Shown here: positions 35,640-45,048 of the stretch, one piece after another
Position numbering within the stretch: the first letter of the stretch is position 1
Layout: each line of letters begins with the position of its first letter
NCBI GenBank assembly: GCA_040219935.1
Contig: JAVJUA010000064.1
Coordinates: forward strand, 1-64,000
DNA: 64,000 nt
DNA from: UBA7803 sp040219935
GTDB taxonomy: Bacteria > Pseudomonadota > Gammaproteobacteria > Pseudomonadales > Azotimanducaceae
Direction: 5' to 3'
Notes under the pieces: generated by a model
Database searches by the model: none
The model's input: only the letters and a program-made list of their open reading frames with translations
Told to the model about the DNA's origin: nothing
Made by a program: the position numbers and the translations under genes

Positions 35640-36989
35640 CTAGGCGGCCCCTTTCGCCCGCAGCGGCGCCGGCACCGCCGCGGCGGCCAGCGCGTCCGGC
35701 GGCCGGCTCGCCATGTCCTCCCGCAGATGGCGGCCTGCCAGCAGGTAGAAGCCGGTGGAGATCAGGTTGAACATCAGCACGATCAGCAGCGCCCAGCGCA
35801 GCGACTCGCTGCCCACCGGCGTCGCCGCCAGCAGGTCGCTGATGATGCCCGTGGCCTGGGGGCCGAGGCCCATGCCGATGAGGTTGAGGATGAACAGCAG
35901 AATCGACGAGGCCAGCGCCCGCATGCGCAGCCCCACCAGACCCTGGGTGAGGGCGAAGGTGGGGCCGAGGTAGTACGAGCCGAGGATGCCGGGCACGATG
36001 GCGATGAGCAGCGCCACGCGGTAGTCGGGCAGCAGGTAGACGGCGGCCGAAAACGGCACCGACAGCGCGGTGGCGAGTCCGGGCAGCCACACGTACCAGC
36101 GGAAGTCGCGGCGCGCCAGGCGGTCGGCCATCCAGCCGCCGAGCAGGGTGCCGGCCATGCCGGCAAAGCCGAGGAAGAACAGCCACTGACCGAGCTGCGC
36201 GGTGCCCATGTCGTGGGTGCGGATGAAGAAGGCGGGAATCCAGAAGCCCACCCCGTAGCCGACGAACGCGTGCAGGGCGCCGCCGAGCGCCAGGTAGCGG
36301 AAGCTGCGCTTGGCCCACAGGTAGCGGAACACCTCGGCCACCGGCGGCGGTGGCTCATCGCTCAGCGCCAGGTTCTCGGAGGCGCCGCGCACCGGCTCGC
36401 GCAGCGTGAACCGCACGATCAGGGCCAGGGCGATGCCGGGCAGGCCCACCACCATGAACGCGGTGCGCCAGTCGAAGGCCTCGTTGATCCAGCCCCCGGC
36501 CAGGTTGCCGAACATGGATCCCACCGGAATGCCGAGGGCGTAGATGGCGAGCGCGGTGGCCCGCGTCTGCGGAGGAAAGAGATCGGAGATCATGGAGTGG
36601 GCGGGCGGGCTGCCGCCGGCCTCGCCCACGGCCACGCCGATGCGGGCCAGCAGTAGCTGCACGAAGTTCTGAGCGAGGCCGCAGACGGCGGTCATGGCGC
36701 TCCAGATGCCGACGCAGACGGCGAGCACGTTGCGGCGCACGGTGCGGTCGGCGAGGCGGGCGATGGGAATGCCGAGAAAGGTGTAGAAGATGGCGAAGGC
36801 GATGCCGCCCATGAAGCCCATCTGGGTGTCCGTCAGCCCCAGGTCCTCCTTGATGGGCTGGGCGAGGATGCCGAGGATGGAGCGGTCGATGAAGTTGAAT
36901 ACGTAGGTGACGAACAGCAGCCCGAGCGCGTACCACGACCGCCACGGTGTGGCCGGCGTCTCCGGACGGGCAGCGTCGGCATCGTGCAT
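35640..36989 (-). CDS. MFS transporter, Spinster-like
   Basis: 449 residues, 12 helices. NFIDRSILGILAQPIKEDLG in TM1 and GIPIARLADRTVRRNVLAVC (motif A) are typical of the Spns-type MFS proteins frequent near catabolic genes. Start ATG 36989 follows GGGGAGAACCAAC. The frame upstream to 37364 is a shadow of the divergent gene. Substrate likely an organic acid or lipid-like molecule; inference only. Confidence 0.88.
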   Translation of the reverse strand: MHDADAARPETPATPWRSWYALGLLFVTYVFNFIDRSILGILAQPIKEDLGLTDTQMGFMGGIAFAIFYTFLGIPIARLADRTVRRNVLAVCVGIWSAMTAVCGLAQNFVQLLLARIGVAVGEAGGSPPAHSMISDLFPPQTRATALAIYALGIPVGSMFGNLAGGWINEAFDWRTAFMVVGLPGIALALIVRFTLREPVRGASENLALSDEPPPPVAEVFRYLWAKRSFRYLALGGALHAFVGYGVGFWIPAFFIRTHDMGTAQLGQWLFFLGFAGMAGTLLGGWMADRLARRDFRWYVWLPGLATALSVPFSAAVYLLPDYRVALLIAIVPGILGSYYLGPTFALTQGLVGLRMRALASSILLFILNLIGMGLGPQATGIISDLLAATPVGSESLRWALLIVLMFNLISTGFYLLAGRHLREDMASRPPDALAAAAVPAPLRAKGAA

Positions 36990-37048
36990 GTTGGTTCTCC
37001 CCCGACGCAGAATGTAGCCGAGTTGACGGCAAGGTGAAACGCGTTTCA

Positions 37049-37804
37049 ATGAATACCGTGGTGCTGCAGTCCCACCGCCTGCCGCTGCCGGCCCCCTGGC
37101 TGGCGCGCTGCCTCGACTCGGTGCGCGGCTGGGCTGCGCGGCGCGGCTTCGAGTACCGGTTCGAGGACGATGCCCTGTTCGATCGCCTGCCCGGCGACCT
37201 GCGCGAGCGCACCGCCGGGCGGCCGGTGATCGCCGCCGACCTGGCGCGGCTGGCTGCCTGCCGCGCCGTGCTCGACGAGGGTGCCGAGGCCGTGGTCTGG
37301 GTCGACGCCGACACCCTGGTGATCGATGCCGAGGGCTGGCTGCTGCCGGAGGACGACTACGCACTCGGCCGCGAGGTCTGGGTGCAGCGCGACGGCGGCC
37401 GCGTGCGCGACTATGTCAAGGTGCACAACGCCTATCTGCTGTTCCGGCCCGGAAATCCGTTCCTCGACTTCTACCGTCATGCCGCGGAGCGCATCGTCCG
37501 CGCCCATCGCGGCCCCATGGCGCCGCAGCTCATCGGCCCCAAGCTGCTCACCGCCCTGCACAGCCTGGCGCAGTGCCCGGTGGACGAGCGTGCCGCCGTG
37601 CTGCCGCCGGCGGTCGCGCACGATCTGCTGGCCGGCGGCGGCGACGCCCTGACGCGTTTTCGCGCCCGCAGCGTGGCGGCGCCGGCGGCGCTGAACCTGT
37701 GCGGGTCGCTGGTGGGCCGCGAGCTGGACGTGGACGCGCTGGTCGCGGTGATGGACCGCCTGGCGAGCAACCCGGCGCTGCTCGCGCCCCGAGCGCGGAG
37801 ATAG
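37049..37804 (+). CDS. Hypothetical protein with glycosyltransferase-like DxD motif
   Basis: 251 residues, soluble. EAVVWVDADTLVIDAEGWLL has the D-x-D and flanking hydrophobic strand of GT-A glycosyltransferases (around residues 80-95), and DYVKVHNAYLLFRPGNPFLD resembles the acceptor region of such enzymes. No full family match recalled. ATG 37049 lies within an ORF open from 36947; a GTG at 37034 is an alternative. Ends four bases from the convergent carboxylase gene. Confidence 0.6.
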   Translation: MNTVVLQSHRLPLPAPWLARCLDSVRGWAARRGFEYRFEDDALFDRLPGDLRERTAGRPVIAADLARLAACRAVLDEGAEAVVWVDADTLVIDAEGWLLPEDDYALGREVWVQRDGGRVRDYVKVHNAYLLFRPGNPFLDFYRHAAERIVRAHRGPMAPQLIGPKLLTALHSLAQCPVDERAAVLPPAVAHDLLAGGGDALTRFRARSVAAPAALNLCGSLVGRELDVDALVAVMDRLASNPALLAPRARR

Positions 37805-37808
37805 TTGC

Positions 37809-40800
37809 TCACCAGGTATCGATGTGGGGCCGCTTCTTGCCGGTGCGGGCCGCCGGCGCCGGGGCGCTGTCGAGCGCCATCAGGATCCAGCGCCGCGATT
37901 CCGCCGGGTCGATGACCTCGTCGATCTCGAAGGCCTGGGCCATGCTCACGCCCTTGCCGCGGTCGTACATGCGCTGGACCATCTCCTGGTAGGTGCGCTC
38001 CCGCTCCTCCGGGTCGTCGATGGCGGCCAGCTCGTTGCGGTAGCCGAGCTTGACCGCCCCCTCGAGGCCCATGCCGCCGAATTCGCCGGTGGGCCAGGAG
38101 ATGGTGAACATGGGCACCTTGAAGCTGCCGCCGGCCATGGCCTGGGCGCCGAGGCCGTAGCCCTTGCGCAGCACGATGGTGAAGAACGGCACGCTGACGT
38201 TGGCGCCCACCACGAACATGCGGGCGAAGCGCCGCACCTGGGCGCTGCGTTCGGCCTCCGGGCCCACCATGAAGCCCGGGGTGTCGCACAGAAACAGCAG
38301 CGGCACGTCGAAGGCGTCGCAGAGCTGCATGAAACGGGCGGCCTTGTCGGCGCCGACGCTGTCGATGGCGCCGCCCAGGTGGGCGGGATTGTTGGCGACG
38401 ATGCCGATGGGGCGGCCTGCCACCCGGGCCAGCACGGTGATGATGCCGACCCCGTACTGCGGGCGCAGCTCCAGCATGCTGTCTTCGTCGGCCAGGTGTT
38501 CTATGACGCGGCGCACGTCGTAGACGCGCAGCCGGTTCTCCGGGATCAGGTGGCGGAGGATGCGCTGATCGGCGCATGACCAGTCGGCCAACGCACCCTG
38601 GAAGTAGCCGAGATACTGCTTGGCGACCTGCACCGCCTCCGCCTCGTCGGCCACCGCCACGTCCACCACGCCGTTGCCGATCTGCACGTCCAGCGGCCCG
38701 ATCTCCTCGGGCTTGAACACGCCGAGGCCGCCGCCCTCCACCATGGCCGGGCCGCCCATGCCGATGTTCGAGCCTTCGGTGGCGATGATGACGTCGCAGC
38801 AGCCGAGCAGGGCGGCGTTGCCGGCGAAGCAGTAGCCGTTGGTGATGCCCACCAGCGGCACCAGGCCGGAGAGCCGGGCGAAGTAGTTGAAGGCGTAGCA
38901 GTCGAGGCCGGCGACGCCGGTGCCGTCGGTGTCGCCGGGGCGGCCGCCGCCGCCCTCGGCGAGCAGCACCACCGGCAGCCGGTTGCGCTCCGCCAGCTCG
39001 AACAGGCGGTCCTTCTTCAGGTGGTTCATGTGGCCCTGGGTGCCGGCCAGCACCATGTAGTCGTACGACATGGCCACGACCCGGGTGCGCTCGGCAGGAA
39101 ACAGCGCCGCGTTGACGGTGCCGACGCCGGCCACCATGCCGTCGCCCGACGTCTTCTCCATCAGGTCCTGCACGCTGCGGCGCCGGCGCTGGGCGGCGAT
39201 CATCAGCGGCCCGTACTCGACGAAGCTGTCGGCATCCACCAGGTCGGCGATGTTCTCCCGGGCGGTGCGGTGGCCGCGGCCGTGACGGCGGGCCACGGCA
39301 TCGGGCCGGTTCTCGTCGAGGCCATAGGCGTGGCGCTCGAGTGCCTCGGCCAGGTCGGGGCGGATGGCCGTGAGATCCATCTCAGCAACGATGGCGGCCT
39401 CGTCCTGGCCGGCGTCGCCCGGCTCGATGGTCAGCAGCAGGTGCCCCTCGAACACCGTGTCGCCGGGCGCGCTGCGCACCTCGCCCACGGTGCCGGCCAC
39501 CGGCGCCGTGATCACGTGCTCCATCTTCATGGCATCCATCACCGCCAGGTGCTGACCGCGGCGAACGCGCTCACCGGGCGCCACGTCGAGGCTGAGCACG
39601 GTGCCCTGCATGGGCGCGCGAACGGGCGCGATGCCCTCGGGCAGGGCGTCGGCGGTCATGCCGGACGTCGCCGCGGCTGCCGTGGCCGATTCACCGGGCA
39701 CCGTGCCCGGGGCCGGCAGGCTGCGCAGCAGCGCGCCCAGGTGGTCTTCCAGATAGCGGGTGTAGACGGCGTCGTCGCGCACGGCGTCGCTGCGCAGCAG
39801 CGCGCGCAGCAGCGGGGCGTTGGTGGGCACGCCGCCGATACGGAACTCGGCCAGCGCCCGGTCGGCGCGGCGCAGCAGCGGCTCCAGCGCCGGATCGTGA
39901 TCGTGCACGATCACCTTGGCCAGCAGCGAGTCGAAGGCGGGGCTGGTGGTGTAGCCGGCGTAGCCGAAGGTCTCCACCCGCACGCCGCGGCCGGTGGGCA
40001 CCTCGAACGCGGTCAGGGTGCCGCCGGCGGGGCGGGTGCTGCCATCCTCCTGCATGGTCTCCATGTTGACCCGAAGCTGCACGGCGCGCCCGCGCGGGGC
40101 GGGCACGTGGTCGGCGTCGAGGCCGAGCTCGGCCAGGGTGGCGCCGGCGGCGAGCTGAACCTGGGTGCGCACCAGATCGACGCCGGTGACCTCTTCGGTG
40201 ACCGTGTGCTCCACCTGCAGGCGGGCGTTGGCCTCGATGAACACGAACGGGTGCTCGGGGTCGGCATCGTCGATCAGGAATTCCAGGGTGCCGAGGTTGT
40301 CGTAGCGGGCGTGTCGGGCCAGGGTGAGCGCGGCATCCACCAGCGCCTGGCGCCGCGCCGGATCGAGTGACGGGCTGGGCGCCAGCTCGAGGAGCTTCTG
40401 ATGACGCCGCTGCAGGGTGCACTCGCGCTCCCAGAGGTGGCTGACCGCGCCGGTGCGGTCGCCGAGGATCTGCACCTCGACGTGGCGCGCGCGCGCCACC
40501 AGCCGCTCCACGTACAGGCGACGGTCGCCGAAGGCCGCGCCGGCCTCCGACTCGCAGGCGCGAAACGCGTCCGCCAGCTCGTTCGCCCGCCGCACCACGC
40601 GCCTGCCGCGGCCGCCGCCGCCGGCGACCGCCTTCACCACCAGCGCGGCGCCGTCACCGAATCGATCGAAGAACGCGTGCGCCTCGTCCAGGCTGGTGGC
40701 CGCGGCGGTGCCCGGCAGCACCGGCACGCCGCAGTCGGCGGCCAGCCGCCGGGCCTTGAGCTTGTCGCCGAACTGCTCGAGCATCTCCGGGCGCGGGCCC

Positions 40801-41105
40801 ACGAAGGTCAGCCCGGCATCGCGCACCCGCCGTCCGAACTCGGCGTTCTCCGCCAGAAAGCCGTAGCCGGGATGCACCGCATCGCAGCCGCCGTCCCTGG
40901 CGGCGTCGATGATGGCGGCCATGTCCAGGTAGCCGGCGGCGCCGCGTCCCGGCAGCCGCCACGCCCGGTCGGCCCGCACCACGTGCAGCGAGGCGGCGTC
41001 GTCGTCGGTGTGCACGGCGACGGTCTCGATGCCCAGGTCGGCGGCGGCCCGGGCGATGCGAATGGCGATCTCGCCACGATTGGCGATCAGCAGGCGCTCG
41101 AACAT
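37809..41105 (-). CDS. Single-chain acyl-CoA carboxylase (BC-BCCP-CT fusion)
   Basis: 1098 residues. Residues ~1-450: biotin carboxylase (ATP-grasp, KAVAGGGGRGRRVV, EANARLQVEHTVTEE). Residues ~495-570: BCCP with the biotinyl Lys in VMDAMKMEHV. Residues ~600-1090: carboxyltransferase of the propionyl/methylcrotonyl-CoA beta type (GVAGLDCYAFNYFARLSGLV, GAIDSVGADKAARFMQLCD, MAGGSFKVPMFTISWPTGEF). Carboxylates an acyl-CoA using bicarbonate and ATP. Most bacteria have two or more chains; fused single-chain forms are known as long-chain acyl-CoA carboxylases in actinobacteria and others. Chain-length specificity is not predictable. No frameshift is seen. Confidence 0.92.
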   Translation of the reverse strand: MFERLLIANRGEIAIRIARAAADLGIETVAVHTDDDAASLHVVRADRAWRLPGRGAAGYLDMAAIIDAARDGGCDAVHPGYGFLAENAEFGRRVRDAGLTFVGPRPEMLEQFGDKLKARRLAADCGVPVLPGTAAATSLDEAHAFFDRFGDGAALVVKAVAGGGGRGRRVVRRANELADAFRACESEAGAAFGDRRLYVERLVARARHVEVQILGDRTGAVSHLWERECTLQRRHQKLLELAPSPSLDPARRQALVDAALTLARHARYDNLGTLEFLIDDADPEHPFVFIEANARLQVEHTVTEEVTGVDLVRTQVQLAAGATLAELGLDADHVPAPRGRAVQLRVNMETMQEDGSTRPAGGTLTAFEVPTGRGVRVETFGYAGYTTSPAFDSLLAKVIVHDHDPALEPLLRRADRALAEFRIGGVPTNAPLLRALLRSDAVRDDAVYTRYLEDHLGALLRSLPAPGTVPGESATAAAATSGMTADALPEGIAPVRAPMQGTVLSLDVAPGERVRRGQHLAVMDAMKMEHVITAPVAGTVGEVRSAPGDTVFEGHLLLTIEPGDAGQDEAAIVAEMDLTAIRPDLAEALERHAYGLDENRPDAVARRHGRGHRTARENIADLVDADSFVEYGPLMIAAQRRRRSVQDLMEKTSGDGMVAGVGTVNAALFPAERTRVVAMSYDYMVLAGTQGHMNHLKKDRLFELAERNRLPVVLLAEGGGGRPGDTDGTGVAGLDCYAFNYFARLSGLVPLVGITNGYCFAGNAALLGCCDVIIATEGSNIGMGGPAMVEGGGLGVFKPEEIGPLDVQIGNGVVDVAVADEAEAVQVAKQYLGYFQGALADWSCADQRILRHLIPENRLRVYDVRRVIEHLADEDSMLELRPQYGVGIITVLARVAGRPIGIVANNPAHLGGAIDSVGADKAARFMQLCDAFDVPLLFLCDTPGFMVGPEAERSAQVRRFARMFVVGANVSVPFFTIVLRKGYGLGAQAMAGGSFKVPMFTISWPTGEFGGMGLEGAVKLGYRNELAAIDDPEERERTYQEMVQRMYDRGKGVSMAQAFEIDEVIDPAESRRWILMALDSAPAPAARTGKKRPHIDTW

Positions 41106-41124
41106 GGTCTCTCCGGTGCGGCCG

Positions 41125-41802
41125 TCAGGAAGCGGGGACGTTCACGCTGGAGGTGATGTTGAGGGTTCGGTTCCTGATGACCCAGCGGCCGCGTTCCTTG
41201 ACCACCTCATCGGTGTAGGTGCCGCCGACGACCTGAACGCCGGTCAGGGCGCTGCTCGGACCGTAGGAGTGCGTGGCGATCAGGTACGAGACCATCTCTG
41301 CCGTGCGCCCGTGAATCGAGCTGGAGATGGAGCCCATGTGGTGCTGGGTGTTGACGTAGCCCGGTCCGCGGAAGGCATTGTTGACGAAGTTCGCCCACTG
41401 CAACGGTGCGTCCGTGTCGGAAGTCACCGCGGCCGGCACCGTGAGCACCGGCACGCCACCGAAGGCCAGGGTGAATGAGAAGTGCTTGGAGAAGCACTGG
41501 CGGTACAGCGACAGACCGAGCGCAAACTGCGGATCATCGAGATTGACCGTCGACTGCAGGTCGTCTGCCGCCGTGATCTCCGCATCCACAGCGGAACCGA
41601 TGGCATCGGTGCCGCGGGCATAGCAGACGGCCAGGTCTTCCACCTGCTCCTGTGCGCTGATGGCGCCCTGGCGGCCACGGTCGTCGTCGCGGTCGGCATG
41701 TGCCGGCACGCCGCCCATCAGGGCAACGAGCGACACGGCGGCCACCAATCGGCTCACCCGTCGGCCGCGGCCGGCAGCTTCAGTCTGTACGTGCTCTTTC
41801 AT
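41125..41802 (-). CDS. Exported SnoaL/NTF2-like protein
   Basis: 225 residues. N-terminal signal peptide (VSRLVAAVSLVALMGGVPAHA, probable cleavage after AHA), then an NTF2-like fold with a C-terminal sheet ending VVKERGRWVIRNRTLNITSS. Two Cys (VCYARG and RQCFSKH) could form a periplasmic disulfide. Function unknown. ATG 41802 follows TGGGGGAA. It sits 19 bases beyond the carboxylase start on the same strand. Confidence 0.75.
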   Translation of the reverse strand: MKEHVQTEAAGRGRRVSRLVAAVSLVALMGGVPAHADRDDDRGRQGAISAQEQVEDLAVCYARGTDAIGSAVDAEITAADDLQSTVNLDDPQFALGLSLYRQCFSKHFSFTLAFGGVPVLTVPAAVTSDTDAPLQWANFVNNAFRGPGYVNTQHHMGSISSSIHGRTAEMVSYLIATHSYGPSSALTGVQVVGGTYTDEVVKERGRWVIRNRTLNITSSVNVPAS

Positions 41803-41948
41803 TGAATTCCCCCAAGTCAAAAATGGAAGCCAGGAGATCACCGCGTCGGGCAACTCCTGCCGATGCCCCTCCCAAGGAGCCGCCCGAGCATAGCTCAGCC
41901 ATCGGCGGCCGCGCCAACTTTCCGGCCGCGGTGGCGCCCGGTCGGCGC

Positions 41949-43169
41949 TCAGGCGTCCGCGGGCGGCATCTTGATTTCCAGCGGCGGGCAGTGTTCGGGA
42001 TGCGGCTGCGGCGGCCGCTTCTCGATCGCGCCCACGAGCTCCAGGAACACGCCGTCGGGGTCGATGGCGTGCACGATCGCGGTGGCGTCCTCTCCGGTTC
42101 CGGAGCAGCACGGTGCCGGGTCCGAAAGAAACGGCACGTCCTGCGCCTTCAGTATGTCCACGGCGCGATCGACGTTGGGCACCAGCAGCGCGATGCGATT
42201 GATGCCGATGTGATTGATGGGGGGCGGATACGCGGGCTCAGGATCGAACGGCGTGAGCCACTGGATGAGCCGCAGCACGTGGCGATCGCCACGCTCGATC
42301 GCGATGTCGGCGCCGCGGATCTCGAAGGGCTGATCGAGCCCCCAGGCCCGGCCCTCCTCGAGGCTGCCTCGCGTTCTGGCCAGCGGCGTCACCGACGTGT
42401 AGCCGAACATGCGGTACAGGGCCAGGGAGCGGTCCAGGTCGCTGACGTTGATGCCGATGTAGGGCATCCCGGTGAGATGCATGTTCCGCGTCGCATCCGG
42501 CACCGGTGCCGACGTCTCCAGAAGCTTGTACAGCACCCCCTCGGGATCGCGGAAGAACACATAGCGCGATCCCACCTCGCCGTAGGGGTCGGAAAGCAGA
42601 TCGACGTTCCGGCTCTTCAGAAAGCGCACGTCCGCATCCAGATCCGTGGTGTGCAAGGCCGCGTAGGCCATGCCGAGGTGGTTCGGCAGTTCGTAGGGCG
42701 GATCCGGATTGAACGGCGTCTTGAACTGAAGCAGGTCGATGTTCGCGCCCGGGCTGCCGGGCAGGGAGATCACCTCGCCCTTGACCAGCTCGTACTGGCA
42801 CAGATCGAACATGCCGAGGGCGCGCGCCATCTCGTGGGTGTTGGTGAGCGGAAAACCGCCGGTGCCGGTGGTGTAGCCGATGGAACGGTAGAACGCGCGA
42901 GCGCTGTCGAAGTCGCTGGTGTGGGTCGCAAAGTGAAAGCGCGCCATCAGCCCGATGTCGTTCTCGTCGGCGTACTCGATCTCCGATATGGCCTGAGCCA
43001 TGGCCGCCGCCAGCTCGTCTTCGGAAGGCTGCTCCGCAGCGGGCGCCGCGATCGCCGCGGGCTGCGCCGCCGGAGCCGCTGCCTCGGGTTCGGGGCTGCA
43101 GCCGCTGCTGAGCACCATGACCGTGATCGCGATCGCCGAGCAGATCGTCGTGCTTGTTTTTCTGATCAT
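41949..43169 (-). CDS. Lipoprotein with two VOC (glyoxalase-like) domains
   Basis: 406 residues. Lipobox VMVLSSGCSP gives an outer- or inner-membrane lipoprotein, followed by an Ala/Pro-rich linker, then two tandem VOC domains (~75-215 and ~240-390) with aromatic/acidic signatures such as RYVFFRDPEGVLYKLLE and AIDPDGVFLELVG. VOC proteins bind divalent metals and act on small substrates; a lipoprotein form is uncommon. Substrate unknown. Divergent from the isomerase gene. Confidence 0.82.
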   Translation of the reverse strand: MIRKTSTTICSAIAITVMVLSSGCSPEPEAAAPAAQPAAIAAPAAEQPSEDELAAAMAQAISEIEYADENDIGLMARFHFATHTSDFDSARAFYRSIGYTTGTGGFPLTNTHEMARALGMFDLCQYELVKGEVISLPGSPGANIDLLQFKTPFNPDPPYELPNHLGMAYAALHTTDLDADVRFLKSRNVDLLSDPYGEVGSRYVFFRDPEGVLYKLLETSAPVPDATRNMHLTGMPYIGINVSDLDRSLALYRMFGYTSVTPLARTRGSLEEGRAWGLDQPFEIRGADIAIERGDRHVLRLIQWLTPFDPEPAYPPPINHIGINRIALLVPNVDRAVDILKAQDVPFLSDPAPCCSGTGEDATAIVHAIDPDGVFLELVGAIEKRPPQPHPEHCPPLEIKMPPADA

Positions 43170-43323
43170 TCTGGTTCTTCTCTCCCGTATGGATCGTGGT
43201 CGGCGTGGCGCCTGAGCGCTGGCCATCCCGGCCAGAGTAACGGAGTTGGCGTTGACGGGGTAAGCGGCATCGGCATGGTAGGCTTGCGCGCGACGTTGCC
43301 CACCGCCATCCGGAGTCCAGTCC

Positions 43324-43938
43324 ATGACCGTGAAAGTGGAGTTCCATTTCGATTTCGGCAGCCCCAACGCCTACCTGGCGCATCGGGTGATCCCCGCCAT
43401 CGAGGCCCGCACCGGTGCCACCTTCCGGTACGTCCCGGTGCTGCTCGGCGGCGTCTTCAAGGCGACCAACAACGTGTCGCCGGCCGAATCGATGCGCGGC
43501 ATCCGCAACAAGGGCGAGTACGCGGCGCTGGAAACGCGGCGCTTCATCGAGCGCCACGGCATCACCGACTTCCGCCGCAATCCCCACTTCCCGGTCAACA
43601 CCCTGCGCATCATGCGCGGCGCGGTGTTTGCGGAGCGCGAGGGCTTCCTGCACCGCTACGTCGACGCGGTGTTCCATCACATGTGGTGCGAGCCGAAGAA
43701 GCTCGACGAGGTGGATGTCATCCGCGATGCCCTGGCAGCGTCGGATCTGCCGGTGGAGGCCATCGTGTCCGGCATGGACGACCCCGCGGTGAAGCAGCAG
43801 CTCATCGACAACACCGAGGCGTCGGTGGCGCGCGGCGCCTTCGGCTCGCCCACGTTCTTCGTCGATGGCGACATGTACTTCGGCAAGGACACCCTGCGCG
43901 AGGTGGAAGAGCGGATCGTCGAGCGCCAGCGAGCTTAG
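43324..43938 (+). CDS. 2-hydroxychromene-2-carboxylate isomerase / DsbA-family (kappa GST-like) protein
   Basis: 204 residues. Starts FHFDFGSPNAYLAHRVIP, the HCCA isomerase pattern in which Ser (SPN) replaces the DsbA Cys and binds glutathione; GSPTFFVDGDMYFGKD is the cis-Pro region. Part of naphthalene/aromatic degradation in known cases, but related proteins act on other substrates. No aromatic pathway genes adjoin it. Confidence 0.87.
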   Translation: MTVKVEFHFDFGSPNAYLAHRVIPAIEARTGATFRYVPVLLGGVFKATNNVSPAESMRGIRNKGEYAALETRRFIERHGITDFRRNPHFPVNTLRIMRGAVFAEREGFLHRYVDAVFHHMWCEPKKLDEVDVIRDALAASDLPVEAIVSGMDDPAVKQQLIDNTEASVARGAFGSPTFFVDGDMYFGKDTLREVEERIVERQRA

Positions 43939-43950
43939 CGTGAACAGGCC

Positions 43951-45048
43951 CTAGTCGGCGTACCACGTATCGGCGGACGGCGGCTTCATCCACAGATGGC
44001 TGTACCAGTAGTGACCGCCGGCCTGATCGTCGGCTGGCGCCGTGCACGTGTACTTGCTGCGGCCCACCGGCAGCGGCGCGGCGGCGGTGACCGCAACCCG
44101 GCCACGGGCCCGATCCAGCCAGCGGATGGCCGGCGGGCCCTGGCCGGTGACGAAGCAGCTCAGGGCGTCGAGCCGGGCGTGGTCGCCGCCCAGCTCGAGT
44201 TCCAGGGTGGGCGCTGCGGCGTCGGGATCGAGCACCGGCGCGGCCGGTGCCCGCACCGACACCCGGAACGGCCGGGTGCGCAGCTTGCTCGCCAGCTCGT
44301 CGATGTCGGCGTAGCCGGCTGCCATGGGATAGCGCGGCAGGCTGGTCGGGTCGGCATGCACGCCAGCCGCCCCCGACTGCTGGCCGAAACCCGCCAGGTT
44401 CAGGGAGCGGGCGATGGCGGCCACCGCCGGCGTGAACTCGCCGTAGGGGTAGGCGATGGCGGCCAGCGGCCGTGCCAGCTCCGCGGTGAGGCGCTGCTGC
44501 GCCCAGGCCATGTCGGCCCGCACCCGCTCGCGCCAGGCCGCCGCCGACTCGTCGGCGCGGCGGAACGGATAGTGCTGATGGGCGCGGGAGTGGTTGCCGA
44601 TCTCGGCGCCGGCGGCTTCCAGGCGGCGCAGCTCGTCCCAGCCGAGGTAGCCGCCGTAGCCGTCGTCGACGTAGTCGGTGGCGACGAACACGGCGAACGG
44701 CCAGCCTCGGGCGGCCAGGCGCGGGGCCGCCTCGGTGAGCACCGAGCGGTAGCCGTCGTCAAAGGTGATGGCTACCGCCCGCGGCGGCAGCGGTGGGCCG
44801 CCGGCGACGGCGGCGAGCAGCCGGCTCAGGGCGACCACCTGATAGCCGTGGCTGTCCAGGTGATCGAGGTGGGATTCGAACACCGCCGGCGTCACCGACG
44901 TGGTCGCCGGGGCGTCCTCTGCCACGTGATGGTAGAGCAGGACGACGGCAGATGGGTTGTCCTCCTCGGCCGCCGTCGCCGCCGCCGCCGCAGCCAGAGC
45001 GATGAGCAGCAGGGCGGCGGCCCGCCAGAGGGCAGGGCGAGGCCTCAT
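43951..45048 (-). CDS. Exported polysaccharide deacetylase (NodB-type)
   Basis: 365 residues. Signal peptide (AALLLIALAAAAAATA), then NodB homology: AITFDDGYRSVL (catalytic Asp and metal Asp), EIGNHSRAHQHYP (H-x3-H metal site) and AYPYGEFTPAV. The C-terminal ~100 residues are a separate beta-rich domain (residues ~270-365). Deacetylates GlcNAc-type polymers in the periplasm or envelope. Overlaps the upstream Bax-like gene by four bases. Confidence 0.9.
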   Translation of the reverse strand: MRPRPALWRAAALLLIALAAAAAATAAEEDNPSAVVLLYHHVAEDAPATTSVTPAVFESHLDHLDSHGYQVVALSRLLAAVAGGPPLPPRAVAITFDDGYRSVLTEAAPRLAARGWPFAVFVATDYVDDGYGGYLGWDELRRLEAAGAEIGNHSRAHQHYPFRRADESAAAWRERVRADMAWAQQRLTAELARPLAAIAYPYGEFTPAVAAIARSLNLAGFGQQSGAAGVHADPTSLPRYPMAAGYADIDELASKLRTRPFRVSVRAPAAPVLDPDAAAPTLELELGGDHARLDALSCFVTGQGPPAIRWLDRARGRVAVTAAAPLPVGRSKYTCTAPADDQAGGHYWYSHLWMKPPSADTWYAD

